Source: Halieaceae bacterium UBA3479 (GTDB taxonomy: Bacteria; Pseudomonadota; Gammaproteobacteria; Pseudomonadales; Halieaceae). From it: a stretch of 17,417 bases of DNA. Positions 1 to 8,290 of the stretch are shown here, piece after piece; position 1 is the first letter of the stretch, and every line of letters starts with the position of its first letter. The position numbers and the translations under genes are program-made. Under the pieces are notes generated by a model that saw only the letters and a program-made list of their open reading frames with translations, searched no databases and was not told where the DNA came from. The DNA lies in contig DFQW01000107.1 of assembly GCA_002377985.1 (NCBI GenBank), positions 1 to 17,417 of the forward strand. The letters run 5' to 3'.

Positions 1-456
1 CTCTCCCGCCCACCCCCCGTTCTCTGCCCTGTATACGGTCTTTTGAGAATCACTCCCGGTCACTTCCACCTGACGTGCCGCACCCAGGGTCGCAGATCCC
101 GTGACCACCTGAACACCGTTGTGCTTTAAAAGACCCGATACGCCGCCGGTTAATTGCGACACAATTTTCTGCTTGCGCGTCATCATATCCGCAATGTTCA
201 GCGACAAACCGGACACCGTAATACCGTGCTCAGCCATATGTGCTGTGGCTTCGGCGTAGCGGTGTGAGCTATCGAGCAGCGCCTTGGACGGGATACAACC
301 CACGTTCAAACACGTACCACCCAACTCGGGCTGCCCCTTTGCGTCTGTCGCCTGCTCTATCACCGCGGTCGACATGCCGAGCTGCGCACACTTAATTGCA
401 CAGACGTATCCGGCCGGTCCCGAGCCGATAACGATGACATCAAAATGAGTAGACAT
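1..456 (-). CDS. lpdA: Dihydrolipoyl dehydrogenase (E3), N-terminal part, cut by the window edge
   Basis: This is the FAD-dependent E3 subunit of the 2-oxoglutarate dehydrogenase complex, which reoxidises the lipoyl groups of E2 and passes electrons to NAD+ in the cytoplasm. I translated the first 152 codons by hand. They begin MSTHFDVIVIGSGPAGYVCA, with the Rossmann FAD-binding GSGPAG at residues 11-16 and the redox-active disulfide motif GGTCLNVGCIPSK at 46-58 (C49 and C54). The ATG at 456-454 is preceded by GGAGG (463-467), six bases upstream, and lies 15 nt after the sucB stop, so the two genes are co-transcribed. The rest of the gene lies off the left edge. The last codons (window bases 1-20) read NGGWAGE where the family normally has a hydrophobic VIIATG-like strand. 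This could be a sequence error at the contig end. The family assignment is firm; whether this copy also serves pyruvate dehydrogenase cannot be seen (the Pseudomonas equivalent is called lpdG). Confidence 0.95.
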   Translation of the reverse strand, partial: MSTHFDVIVIGSGPAGYVCAIKCAQLGMSTAVIEQATDAKGQPELGGTCLNVGCIPSKALLDSSHRYAEATAHMAEHGITVSGLSLNIADMMTRKQKIVSQLTGGVSGLLKHNGVQVVTGSATLGAARQVEVTGSDSQKTVYRAENGGWAGE

Positions 457-471
457 GTTTAACCTCCACAA

Positions 472-1725
472 TCACAGTTGAAGCAGAATTCTGGCCGGAT
501 CCTCGATCAATCCTTTGATTGTGACCAGAAACTGCACTGCTGTTTTTCCATCAACCAGACGGTGATCATAGGACAGCGCAAGATACATCATCGGCTGAAT
601 CACCACCTCGCCGTTCATGGCAATGGGTCGCTCCTGTATCGCGTGCATCCCCAAAATCCCGGTTTGCGGGGGGTTTAGTATAGGCGTCGAGAGGAGCGAG
701 CCAAAAACGCCACCGTTCGACACCGTAAAAGTGCCGCCCGTCATCTCTTCGATGGTTAGCTTTTTGTCACGCGCCTTGATCCCCAAATCGTAAATCGCGG
801 CCTCAATATCGGCGATGCTCATAAAATCAGCGTCTCGCAATACAGGGACCACCAGACCCTCCTCTACCGAGACTGCGACGCCAATATCCTGATACCCATG
901 GTACACGACGTCATTACCATCGATAGAGGCGTTAACCGCAGGAAACCGCTTTAAAGCCTCGCAAGCCGCCCGCACAAAAAAGCCCATAAATCCCAATCGG
1001 GTGCCATTGTGAACGGCCTCAAATTGATCACGGTACTGCTGACGCAGCTTCATTAGAGGCGCCATGTTGACCTCATTGAAGGTGGTCAACATCGCTGTTT
1101 GCTGAGTGGCTCCCAGCAGCCGCTCGGCAATCCGTGCCCGCATCCGACTCATGGGCACCCGCTTCTCAATGCGCTCGCTTGTGGCGCCTCCCACATCCAA
1201 TTCGCCCGAAACTAACGCATCCCGGGGTTCGCTCTCTTTCCCCACTGAACCTTGCGCAGAATGCTGCGCAAGATGTGCAAGCACGTCCTCTTTCAACAAT
1301 CGACCGCCCTTGCCCGAAGCTGAAACACGCTGGGCGTCGAGCCCGTGCTCCTCCAGCAGTGCCCGTACTGCCGGCCCCATGGGCACTGCACCGGCAGGGA
1401 CCGCGCCGTCTTCCGGGGTCATAACCGCCGAGCGCGGCTGCGCGGCATCATCAGCACCGCCGGACTGATCCTCTCCCGCTTCCGCGGCACCTGCGACCAA
1501 GGTCGCCAATAACGCTTCGCTGGCAATAGTCTCTCCCTCCGGGACGAGAATGGCCTCGATCACGCCCGGTTCGGGCGCAACCACTTCCATCACCACTTTG
1601 TCGGTTTCTATCTCCACCAGTAGCTCATCTCTGGCAACGCTTTCACCGGGCTTTTTATGCCAGGCCGCAACAACACCATCTGCCACTGACTCCGGAAACG
1701 CCGGCGCTTTGATTTCAATCGTCAT
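472..1725 (-). CDS. sucB: Dihydrolipoyllysine succinyltransferase, E2 of 2-oxoglutarate dehydrogenase
   Basis: This is the core E2 subunit, which transfers the succinyl group from its lipoyl arm to CoA. It has 417 residues, close to the E. coli length of about 405. It starts with one lipoyl domain (about 1-77) containing ETDKVVMEV, where K43 is the lipoylation site. An acidic, Ala-rich linker follows. The peripheral subunit-binding domain is at about 115-152 ([14 protein letters not shown], then [15 protein letters not shown]). The catalytic acyltransferase domain ends with SYDHRLVDG, which carries the HxxxDG active site. A single lipoyl domain and the position beside sucA favour succinyl- over acetyl-transferase. 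The gene begins 26 nt after the sucA stop and is followed 15 nt later by lpdA, giving the three-subunit order E1-E2-E3. Identity is very secure. Confidence 0.97.
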   Translation of the reverse strand: MTIEIKAPAFPESVADGVVAAWHKKPGESVARDELLVEIETDKVVMEVVAPEPGVIEAILVPEGETIASEALLATLVAGAAEAGEDQSGGADDAAQPRSAVMTPEDGAVPAGAVPMGPAVRALLEEHGLDAQRVSASGKGGRLLKEDVLAHLAQHSAQGSVGKESEPRDALVSGELDVGGATSERIEKRVPMSRMRARIAERLLGATQQTAMLTTFNEVNMAPLMKLRQQYRDQFEAVHNGTRLGFMGFFVRAACEALKRFPAVNASIDGNDVVYHGYQDIGVAVSVEEGLVVPVLRDADFMSIADIEAAIYDLGIKARDKKLTIEEMTGGTFTVSNGGVFGSLLSTPILNPPQTGILGMHAIQERPIAMNGEVVIQPMMYLALSYDHRLVDGKTAVQFLVTIKGLIEDPARILLQL

Positions 1726-1751
1726 GAAAATGTCCTCTGATCAAGACACGA

Positions 1752-4619
1752 CTAGTGGCCCCAGGGCATAGGCCCCAGCGCCTCGTCAATGAATTTTTCC
1801 TGCTCGCGCAAATGAAGCGCTGAATAGCCCGCTGCAGCGGATGCAGAAGGCTCCCGGCCCACGTAGCGCAGAAATACATCTACCCGATGACGCTGCACCA
1901 CAGAGGCCATTCGACTCTGCATGGCATACCAAGCGCCCTGATTCTTGGGCTCCTCCTGCAGCCAAACGGCATCCTCAACATTGGGATATCGGGCCAGCAC
2001 CTCGAGCAAATCCAGCCGCGGAAAAGGATACATTTGCTCGATGCGCACGATCGCGATATCGGCAATCTCGCGCTCTCTTCTCGCCGCACGGAGGTCATAA
2101 AAGACCTTGCCGGAGCAGAAAATCACCCGCTTTATTGCCGTAGGATCAAGCTGGTCCGTCTCGTCGATTACGGTTTGGAAGGCGCCGTCCGCCAACTCTT
2201 CAAGCTGCGAAACCGCCTCTTTATGGCGCAATAGGCTTTTGGGAGTCATGACAACCAAAGGCGATCGCAATGGCCGGATCGCCTGTCGCCGCAACATGTG
2301 GAAAACCTGCGCGGGCGTGGTTGGAATGCAAACCTGAATATTATCTTCGGCACAAAGCTGAAGAAATCGCTCCAACCTCGCCGAGGAATGCTCCGGACCC
2401 TGACCTTCATAGCCGTGGGGGAGCAACATGGTGAGGCCGCATAATCGATTCCACTTGTTCTCGCCGCTGGAGATAAATTGATCGATTACCACTTGGGCGC
2501 CATTGGCGAAATCACCAAATTGGGCTTCCCAGATAACCAGCCCACCGGGCGCCGTGGTGGCATACCCGTACTCGAATGCCAGAACCGCCTCTTCTGACAA
2601 AAGCGAATCAAAAATCTGGAAAGGGGCCTGCTCTTCACTGACTGATTTTAGCGGTACCCAGGTGCCCCCCTCTTTTTGGTTATGCAATACGGCGTGGCGA
2701 TGACTAAAAGTTCCCCTCCCTACATCCTGACCGGTGAGTCTGACCGGGAAACCTTCCTTCAGGAGCGACGCGTAGGCCATGGTTTCCGCAAACCCCCAGT
2801 TCACTTCCTGCGCGCCCGCTCCCATCTTTAGACGGTCATCCATCAGCTTGCGGACCACACGATGCACGATGAACCCCGAGGGAACATCGGCCATCCTCTC
2901 CGACAGCGCCTTTAGCTCGCTCATCGAGACTCGCGTATCTGCAGCCACATCCCAGCGATGGTTAAGGTAGGGAGACCAATCGACAAAAAGCTCCTTGTTG
3001 GGCTCAGAGACGAGCGAACTCACCAGCGGCTGATTCTGTTCTAAAGCCTGCCGGTAATGCTCAACCCATTCGGTATCCTCCTGCTCGGAGAGTAGAGCCT
3101 CTCGAACAAGCCGCCGCGCGTAGAGATCACGGGTTGTGGGGTGGCTTTTGATCGTGTCGTACATTTTCGGTTGGGTAACCGAGGGCTCATCAGCCTCGTT
3201 GTGCCCCCGCCTGCGATAGCAAACGAGATCGATGACGACGTCCTTCTGAAATTGATTGCGAAAATCGACCGCCAACTGTGTAACGAATACGACAGCTTCA
3301 GGGTCGTCACCATTAACGTGAAATATGGGTGCCTGCACCATTTTAGCGATGTCAGTGCAGTATTCTGTAGAACGCGCATCGGTAGGCTCACTGGTGGTAA
3401 AGCCAATCTGATTGTTCAAGACGATATGTAAGGTGCCACCGGTTCTGTAGGCGCGGGTTTGCGACATCTGGAAGGTCTCCATGACGACACCTTGCCCCGC
3501 AAATGACGCATCCCCATGAATCACGATCGGCACAACCGAATTGCCGACCGGATCGCGTCTCCGGTCTTGCCTGGCGCGCACCGAACCCTCTACCACGGGA
3601 GAGACAATCTCCAGATGGGAAGGATTAAATGCCAGAGCGAGGTGGACCTCACCGCCCGGCGTCATCATATTAGAAGAGAATCCCTGATGATATTTCACGT
3701 CACCGGAGCCGATGTACGCTACTCTTCCCTCGAACTCGTCAAATAACTCGATCGGGTTTTTACCGAGGATGTTTACCAGCACGTTAAGGCGTCCGCGGTG
3801 CGCCATGCCAATGCAGATTTCTTTCGCGCCGTATCCACCAACCCGTTGAATGGCCTCTGACAGCATCGGGATCAAGCTCTCTCCGCCCTCGAGACCGAAA
3901 CGCTTTGTGCCCGGATACTTGGATCCGAGAGAACGCTCAAGGCCTTCCGCGCCATTAAGCTGCCGGAGGATATTAAGCCGCTGTTCTCGCGTGAATTCAG
4001 GGGCGCTGCGCACTGCCTCCATCCGGTTCATGATCCAGTGACGTTCTTCGGTGTTAACAATGTGCATAAACTCTGCACCCACTGTGCCGCAATAGGTGCG
4101 TTGCAGGTCATCGCGAATTTGTGAGAGCGTCGCCTCGGAACGACCGAAATAGAGGGTACCTACCTGAAAGGTAGTATCGAGGTCGGCATCGCTCAACTCG
4201 TGAAACGAGAGATCCAGATCGGGTACCGCGGGCCGCCGGGCGAGCGCAAGCGGGTCCAGTGACGCTTGCTGGTGTCCGCGTTGACGATATGCAGAGATAA
4301 GCTGCACGACCCGTACCTGCTTGCGCTCATACTCCGTCGCATGGGCGTCATTCGCCACCGTAGCATCGGTACGCACACGCATTTTCGAAATGCGAGCGAA
4401 GCGCTCACGCAGAACGGAATGAGGCAAATCGTGAACCGTGCTGGCGTCCGACTGCACCAATGGTAACTTGTCAAAGTAGTCACGCCACTCGGGCGAAACC
4501 CCGTTAGGGTCCTGAAGATACGACTCGTAGAGCGCCTCTACATACTCCGCGTTGCCCCCCGCAATGTGCGAGGTGGCCCACTGTGCCAGCATGCCTGGCA
4601 GCGAGGTCATCTTTGACAC
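1752..4619 (-). CDS. sucA: 2-oxoglutarate dehydrogenase E1 component
   Basis: This thiamine-diphosphate enzyme decarboxylates 2-oxoglutarate and succinylates the E2 lipoyl arm. At 955 residues it is slightly longer than E. coli SucA (933). The N-terminal E2-interaction segment is visible (about 24-50, AEYVEALYESYLQDPNGV followed by EWRDYF). So are AHRGRLNVL (273-281), the ThDP-motif start GDASF (369-373) and its NNQIGFT end (402-408), then RRRGHNEADEPSVTQP and the C-terminal EEPKNQGAW. The start is GTG at 4619-4617. A very strong AGGGGGAG (4624-4631) sits four bases upstream, whereas the in-frame ATG three codons later would be 13 bases away, too far. The gene lies 237 nt downstream of sdhB. 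That gap holds a large palindrome and a leader that can pair with this Shine-Dalgarno sequence, so sucA may be controlled separately from sdhCDAB. Confidence 0.97.
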   Translation of the reverse strand: MSKMTSLPGMLAQWATSHIAGGNAEYVEALYESYLQDPNGVSPEWRDYFDKLPLVQSDASTVHDLPHSVLRERFARISKMRVRTDATVANDAHATEYERKQVRVVQLISAYRQRGHQQASLDPLALARRPAVPDLDLSFHELSDADLDTTFQVGTLYFGRSEATLSQIRDDLQRTYCGTVGAEFMHIVNTEERHWIMNRMEAVRSAPEFTREQRLNILRQLNGAEGLERSLGSKYPGTKRFGLEGGESLIPMLSEAIQRVGGYGAKEICIGMAHRGRLNVLVNILGKNPIELFDEFEGRVAYIGSGDVKYHQGFSSNMMTPGGEVHLALAFNPSHLEIVSPVVEGSVRARQDRRRDPVGNSVVPIVIHGDASFAGQGVVMETFQMSQTRAYRTGGTLHIVLNNQIGFTTSEPTDARSTEYCTDIAKMVQAPIFHVNGDDPEAVVFVTQLAVDFRNQFQKDVVIDLVCYRRRGHNEADEPSVTQPKMYDTIKSHPTTRDLYARRLVREALLSEQEDTEWVEHYRQALEQNQPLVSSLVSEPNKELFVDWSPYLNHRWDVAADTRVSMSELKALSERMADVPSGFIVHRVVRKLMDDRLKMGAGAQEVNWGFAETMAYASLLKEGFPVRLTGQDVGRGTFSHRHAVLHNQKEGGTWVPLKSVSEEQAPFQIFDSLLSEEAVLAFEYGYATTAPGGLVIWEAQFGDFANGAQVVIDQFISSGENKWNRLCGLTMLLPHGYEGQGPEHSSARLERFLQLCAEDNIQVCIPTTPAQVFHMLRRQAIRPLRSPLVVMTPKSLLRHKEAVSQLEELADGAFQTVIDETDQLDPTAIKRVIFCSGKVFYDLRAARREREIADIAIVRIEQMYPFPRLDLLEVLARYPNVEDAVWLQEEPKNQGAWYAMQSRMASVVQRHRVDVFLRYVGREPSASAAAGYSALHLREQEKFIDEALGPMPWGH

Positions 4620-4623
4620 GCTT

Positions 4624-4631
4624 CTCCCCCT
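4624..4631 (-). promoter_or_regulatory. Strong Shine-Dalgarno of sucA that fixes the GTG start
   Basis: On the minus strand this reads AGGGGGAG, four bases before the GTG codon at 4619-4617. It is too far from the alternative ATG at 4610-4608. The same eight bases are perfectly complementary to minus-strand CTCCCCCT at 4729-4722 in the same leader, so the site can be masked. Confidence 0.75.
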
Positions 4632-4773
4632 TTATAACCGTCATGCACTCAGGACGCGCCGGGCCCGCCACGCGCGAAGCTGCGACCACCGCGGGGCGCT
4701 ATGTTACGAGAAAAATAACTCAGGGGGAGCCGGTAAAGCCGCAGGTTGCGGCCGTAAAGACGGTGAAAACACC
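4624..4773 (-). promoter_or_regulatory. Candidate structured sucA leader RNA with Shine-Dalgarno sequestration
   Basis: Read on the minus strand, the leader contains, in order, a small hairpin GGTG-TTTT-CACC (4773-4762) and a strong hairpin GCCGCA-ACC-TGCGGC (4752-4738). Next comes CTCCCCCT (4729-4722), which is perfectly complementary to the sucA Shine-Dalgarno AGGGGGAG (4631-4624). Inside the loop between these arms, 4699-4695 can pair with 4660-4656 and 4694-4691 with 4668-4665, which would bring the two arms together. All of these pairings can be read directly from the sequence. A switch in translation initiation is inference. Conserved RNA motifs upstream of sucA are known in other Proteobacteria (the Rfam sucA and sucA-II motifs, the latter from pseudomonads). 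I cannot tell whether this is one of them or something different. It might also be a static structure. Confidence 0.4.
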
Positions 4774-4788
4774 AAGCAAGAAGATATA

Positions 4789-4820
4789 ATAACCATTGGT
4801 TATGCAATGCATAACCAATG
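4789..4820. promoter_or_regulatory. Perfect 13-bp-arm palindrome with a third half-site, probable operator upstream of sucA
   Basis: Positions 4794-4806 (CATTGGTTATGCA) and 4808-4820 (TGCATAACCAATG) are perfect inverted repeats around one central base, 4807. A second palindrome, ATAACCA-T-TGGTTAT (4789-4803), overlaps it. There are thus three copies of one half-site, at 4789-4795, 4797-4803 and 4811-4817. The two same-direction copies are 22 bp apart, about two helical turns. The site is 36 nt past the sdhB stop and 174 nt before the sucA start. No T-run follows on the minus strand, which argues against an intrinsic terminator. An AT-rich stretch (minus-strand TTATTATATC, about 4784-4793) abuts it and could be part of a sucA promoter. 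The repeats are certain; the operator role is inferred. Confidence 0.5.
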
Positions 4821-4856
4821 ATGGAGCAAAATATAATTAAAAGGAATGGCGGGTAT

Positions 4857-5564
4857 TCAGGTAGCCCGGTTTAGCAGCATGCCGCGAATATGCCCTATCG
4901 CTTTGGTGGGGTTCAACCCCTTGGGACACACATTGACGCAGTTTTGGATGCCGTGGCAACGAAATACGCTAAAGGGGTCGTCCAGTTTTGCCAAGCGCTC
5001 GTTCGTTGCGGTATCTCGACTGTCGGCGAGGAAGCGATAAGCTTGAAGGAGCCCCGCTGGCCCGATGAACCGATCCGGATTCCACCAAAAAGAGGGGCAG
5101 CTGGTCGAGCAACAAGCGCACAAAATACACTCATAGAGGCCATCAAGCTTTGCCCTCTCCTCGGGTGACTGTAATCGCTCAATGGCGGGTGCGGGCGTCG
5201 CGTTTTGAAGATAAGGCTGCACTTTTTCGTACTGCGCGTAAAAGAGGCTCATATCTACCACGAGATCCCGAATCACAGGCAATCCCGGTAGCGGACGAAT
5301 TACCAACTTATTGTTCTTCACCGATTCTGACAGCGGCGAAATACACGCCAAGCCATTTTTTCCGTTGATGTTCAACCCGTCAGAGCCGCACACTCCCTCT
5401 CGGCAGCTCCTGCGGTAAGTAACGCTACCGTCGTGCTCGGCTTTTATCAGTTCGAGCACATCAAGAACCATAAGGTCCCTCCCCCCGGTATCGACCGAAA
5501 AATCCTGCATGTACGGAGCGTCGTCGGTCTCGGGGTTATAACGATATAGACTAACCTGCAGCAT
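4857..5564 (-). CDS. sdhB: Succinate dehydrogenase iron-sulfur subunit
   Basis: This membrane-associated subunit carries electrons from the SdhA flavin to the quinone site through three Fe-S clusters. It has 235 residues, close to the E. coli length. The N-terminal ferredoxin domain holds the [2Fe-2S] motif RRSCREGVCGSDGLN with C54, C59 and C74; Asp62 replaces one Cys, as in E. coli SdhB. The [4Fe-4S] motif CILCACCSTSCP and the [3Fe-4S]-containing CHGIQNCVNVCPKGLNP follow in the C-terminal half. The start ATG at 5564-5562 has AGGAG nine to ten bases upstream, in the 21-nt gap after sdhA. It is the last gene of sdhCDAB; the long gap to sucA follows it. Identity is secure. Confidence 0.97.
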   Translation of the reverse strand: MLQVSLYRYNPETDDAPYMQDFSVDTGGRDLMVLDVLELIKAEHDGSVTYRRSCREGVCGSDGLNINGKNGLACISPLSESVKNNKLVIRPLPGLPVIRDLVVDMSLFYAQYEKVQPYLQNATPAPAIERLQSPEERAKLDGLYECILCACCSTSCPSFWWNPDRFIGPAGLLQAYRFLADSRDTATNERLAKLDDPFSVFRCHGIQNCVNVCPKGLNPTKAIGHIRGMLLNRAT

Positions 5565-5585
5565 TACTCTGAACTCCTGACTCGC

Positions 5586-7349
5586 TCAATAACTTCGCGC
5601 TTTGGGTTGGAAGGTTTCAACCGTACGGGGCGTAAAGTTGACTCCGCGCTTTGACACTCGCTTGCCATCGCTGTGATACAGCGAGTGACACAACCAATTC
5701 TCGTCGTCGCGCTCTGTAAAATCCTCCCGCGCGTGCGCGCCCCGGCTTTCATTTCGGGCTTCTGCAACAATTGCAGTGGCCTCAGCGGTCTCAAACAGAT
5801 TCTGCAGCTCAAGACATTCAATGCGTGACGTATTAAAAGCCGAAGAACGATCAGCCAGGACCACCGCCTCAACGCGCTCCCTCAATGAAGCCAACTTGGC
5901 GATCCCGTCACGCATGAAATCTCCGGTTCGGAATACCCCAAAATGGTTTTGCATGATCTCCTGCAGTTCGCGACGCAATGGCGCAACACTCTCCCCGCTC
6001 ACACGGTCATTAAGCGCCTGCAACCGCCCGCTCGCCGCCTCGACATCGGACGGGGACGCATCGCGCAATTCGATACCTTCGCGCAGTGACTTTTCGATGA
6101 ACAATCCGGAAGCGCGACCAAACACAACAAGATCCAGCAACGAATTACCGCCCAAACGATTGGCGCCGTGCACAGAGACGCAGGCCACCTCACCACAAGC
6201 GTAAAGGCCCGGAATTACCCGATCATTACCTTCGTTATCAACGGTGAGAGCTTGCCCATGAATATTCGTCGGTATACCTCCCATCATGTAGTGGCAGGTT
6301 GGCACAACCGGTATGGGCTCCTTCACGGGGTCAACGTGGGCGAATGTTCTGCTCAACTCACAAATTCCTGGCAGCCTCGATTCAAGCACTTCCTCTCCAA
6401 GATGATCGAGCTTGAGCTTGACATGGTCGCCGTTCGGGCCACACCCGCGCCCTTCTAAAATCTCCAGAATCATAGATCTGGCTACAACATCGCGCCCCGC
6501 CAGGTCCTTGGCATTAGGGGCATAGCGCTCCATAAAACGCTCACCATCTTTGTTGATGAGATAACCACCCTCGCCGCGGCAACCCTCGGTCACCAGCGTG
6601 CCGGCGCCATAGATACCCGTGGGATGAAACTGCCACATCTCCATATCTTGAGCGGGCACACCGGCCCTCAGCGCCATGCCCATACCGTCACCGGTATTAA
6701 TATGAGCATTAGTCGTGGATGCGTAAATTCTGCCCGCGCCCCCTGTCGCAAAGACAGTGGCTTTGGATTTCACATATACCGTCTCGCCGGTCTCGATACA
6801 GATCGCTATTACGCCGACAACCGCGCCATCCTGATTTTTAACCAGATCTACCGCAAACCATTCATTGAAGAAGACAGTCTCGTTTTTAACGTTGTTTTGA
6901 TACAAAGTATGCAAAAGCGCGTGACCGGTCCGATCTGCCGCCGCGCAAGTTCTCGCGGCCTGCCCACCCTCTCCAAAATTCTTTGATTGCCCACCGAAAG
7001 GTCGCTGATAAATCCGCCCCTCTTCCGTTCTCGAAAACGGCAAGCCCATATGCTCTAGCTCAAAAATAGCTTCGGGACCCACAGAACACATATATTCAAT
7101 GGCATCTTGGTCACCGATGTAGTCGGACCCCTTTACGGTGTCATACATGTGCCAGCGCCAGTCGTCGTTGGGGTCAGCGCTTGCAATCGCACAGGTAATG
7201 CCACCTTGCGCTGAGACAGTGTGCGACCGGGTCGGAAACACTTTAGATATCACCGCAGTCTTGTAGCCAGATTGGGCCAACTGCAGTGCAGCGCGCATGC
7301 CGGCCCCGCCGCCCCCCACGATGACCCCATCAAATGCAATCGTTCTCAT
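5586..7349 (-). CDS. sdhA: Succinate dehydrogenase flavoprotein subunit
   Basis: This is the catalytic subunit, which oxidises succinate to fumarate using covalently bound FAD on the cytoplasmic side of complex II. It has 587 residues, the usual length. The dinucleotide-binding [11 protein letters not shown] is at about 11-21. [10 protein letters not shown] follows with H43, the expected covalent FAD attachment residue. [20 protein letters not shown] and [11 protein letters not shown] belong to the dicarboxylate site. [19 protein letters not shown] then gives the C-terminal FAD contacts, and the protein ends in the usual Arg-Ser-Tyr. The start ATG (7349-7347) has only a modest GAGAAG site. 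The gene lies 64 nt after sdhD and 21 nt before sdhB. Quinone-linked succinate dehydrogenase rather than fumarate reductase is supported by the TCA-gene context. Confidence 0.97.
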   Translation of the reverse strand: MRTIAFDGVIVGGGGAGMRAALQLAQSGYKTAVISKVFPTRSHTVSAQGGITCAIASADPNDDWRWHMYDTVKGSDYIGDQDAIEYMCSVGPEAIFELEHMGLPFSRTEEGRIYQRPFGGQSKNFGEGGQAARTCAAADRTGHALLHTLYQNNVKNETVFFNEWFAVDLVKNQDGAVVGVIAICIETGETVYVKSKATVFATGGAGRIYASTTNAHINTGDGMGMALRAGVPAQDMEMWQFHPTGIYGAGTLVTEGCRGEGGYLINKDGERFMERYAPNAKDLAGRDVVARSMILEILEGRGCGPNGDHVKLKLDHLGEEVLESRLPGICELSRTFAHVDPVKEPIPVVPTCHYMMGGIPTNIHGQALTVDNEGNDRVIPGLYACGEVACVSVHGANRLGGNSLLDLVVFGRASGLFIEKSLREGIELRDASPSDVEAASGRLQALNDRVSGESVAPLRRELQEIMQNHFGVFRTGDFMRDGIAKLASLRERVEAVVLADRSSAFNTSRIECLELQNLFETAEATAIVAEARNESRGAHAREDFTERDDENWLCHSLYHSDGKRVSKRGVNFTPRTVETFQPKARSY

Positions 7350-7396
7350 AGTCTTCTCGTATTTCTCAGTACTCGGGTTTCAGCGGCCCACTGCCC

Positions 7397-7416
7397 TGAC
7401 CACCGAAAAGCGGTCA
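7397..7416 (-). other. Small hairpin over the sdhD stop codon
   Basis: On the minus strand TGACC (starting with the sdhD stop TGA) and GGTCA flank a 10-nt loop; alternatively ACCG-CTTTT-CGGT pairs. It sits at the start of the 64-nt sdhD-sdhA gap, the longest gap inside sdhCDAB. It could set a processing or translation boundary. There is no T-run, so it is not a convincing terminator. Confidence 0.25.
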
Positions 7417-7773
7417 GCTCCAGACAATGACCACGACCCAGATCACGTACACCACTAGCGCTAGCGAGGCGCCCAACTGGCATAACAATCGAAGCACGTT
7501 GCCCACGGTACCCAGCATACGTTCCGTCAAGTAATCGGTAAAAACCGACCACAACCCAATCCAGCTGTGTGCTGCCAGGGACAACGCAGCCAGAAGCGTA
7601 AACACCTTGACCCAACTCTGATCGAACAGGCTTCTCCATGAAGTGTAATCAACTGAGGTGCCCAACTGGTATACAACGAAAACAAAATAGGCGAGAAGAA
7701 TCACCGAGGTGACTCGCTGTATCAGCCAATCCGACAGCCCCGTTCGACTAAAACTGGTAACCGACGTCACCAT
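7414..7773 (-). CDS. sdhD: Succinate dehydrogenase membrane anchor subunit D
   Basis: This cytochrome b556 anchor subunit helps bind haem b and ubiquinone in the inner membrane. Taken from the ATG at 7773-7771 it has 119 residues (E. coli 115) and begins MVTSVTSFSRTGLSDWLIQR, which aligns well with E. coli SdhD. A GTG five codons upstream (7788) is possible but would add GGGD with no counterpart. Three hydrophobic helices are visible (about 21-37, 56-76 and 93-118). HSWIGLWSVFTDY contains H69, the expected axial haem ligand, and D80-Y81, matching the quinone-site D82-Y83 of E. coli. The ATG overlaps the end of sdhC by 7 nt (ATGGTGA), so translation is probably coupled. It is followed by a 64-nt gap to sdhA. 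Confidence 0.93.
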   Translation of the reverse strand: MVTSVTSFSRTGLSDWLIQRVTSVILLAYFVFVVYQLGTSVDYTSWRSLFDQSWVKVFTLLAALSLAAHSWIGLWSVFTDYLTERMLGTVGNVLRLLCQLGASLALVVYVIWVVVIVWS

Positions 7774-8153
7774 ATCGCCACCCCCCACAATGCAGCAGCG
7801 CCCGCGGCGAGCAGAAATACCAATCGCGCGCCGATCACCCCGCCTTGCATGGTTTCACCAATTCCCGCATCCATTACCAGGTGCTTGATGCCTGCCAATG
7901 CGTGATAACTCATAAATGTCGCCATCAGCCAGATGACGAGCTTTGCCACAGGGGAGCCCAACATTTCCCCTAATGCCAAAAAAGAGGCCTCAGAGGCCAG
8001 GCTCTGATCCAAGGCCCACAGCAACAAAAAGCTGGCAAAGAACATCACCACGCCGGTGATCCTGTGGGTGATAGAGGCATAGGCAGTAATGGGCAGATTG
8101 ATGGTGCCCAAATCCAGATTAACCGGGCGCTTGTCCCTAGATGTCGGTCTCAC
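7767..8153 (-). CDS. sdhC: Succinate dehydrogenase cytochrome b556 subunit C
   Basis: This inner-membrane anchor binds haem b and ubiquinone together with SdhD. It has 128 residues (E. coli 129). From the GTG start at 8153-8151 the residue numbers match E. coli exactly: RPVNLDL at 9-15, quinone-site S27 and R31 in ASITHR, and haem ligand H84 in SYHALAGIKH. That register supports the GTG as the true start, although only a weak GAGAG ribosome site precedes it. Three transmembrane stretches are visible (about 32-50, 70-90 and 107-127). It is the first gene of sdhCDAB-sucAB-lpd and is divergent from gltA, with a promoter candidate at 8223-8251. The stop overlaps the sdhD start. Confidence 0.95.
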   Translation of the reverse strand: MRPTSRDKRPVNLDLGTINLPITAYASITHRITGVVMFFASFLLLWALDQSLASEASFLALGEMLGSPVAKLVIWLMATFMSYHALAGIKHLVMDAGIGETMQGGVIGARLVFLLAAGAAALWGVAIW

Positions 8154-8222
8154 GTTAGCTCTCGAAACAGTTTTACGGATATCGGGCGGGACGTCGCTGG
8201 CGCGTCAAAGCCCGGGCGCTGG

Positions 8223-8251
8223 AGTATAGTTTGGCAGGCCATCGAATACAA
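8223..8251 (-). promoter_or_regulatory. Sigma70-like promoter for the sdh-suc operon
   Basis: On the minus strand TTGTAT (8251-8246) is separated by exactly 17 bp from TATACT (8228-8223), a five-of-six match to the -10 consensus. Transcription would begin near 8216, giving a leader of about 63 nt before the sdhC GTG. It is the best promoter match in this divergent gap. The -35 is only a three-of-six match, so activator help is possible. Confidence 0.5.
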
Positions 8252-8290
8252 TTTCGGACCCATAAAAAGCGGTGTTCATCGCCATGTAAA

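Noticed and set aside
4504..4689. 61-codon minus-strand frame overlapping the sucA start, considered as a leader peptide
   Set aside because: It starts with GTG without a ribosome site, shows no regulatory codon run, and its overlap with sucA extends over 100 bases.
4794..4820. The sdhB-sucA palindrome as an intrinsic terminator
   Set aside because: The stem is AT-rich with almost no loop, and no run of T follows on the minus strand.
5776..6204. 142-codon plus-strand frame antisense to sdhA
   Set aside because: It is Ser/Arg-rich with no motif and opposite a conserved gene; a shadow.
7774..7788. Upstream GTG start for sdhD
   Set aside because: It would add GGGD before the family-like MVTSV; the ATG that overlaps the sdhC stop aligns better.
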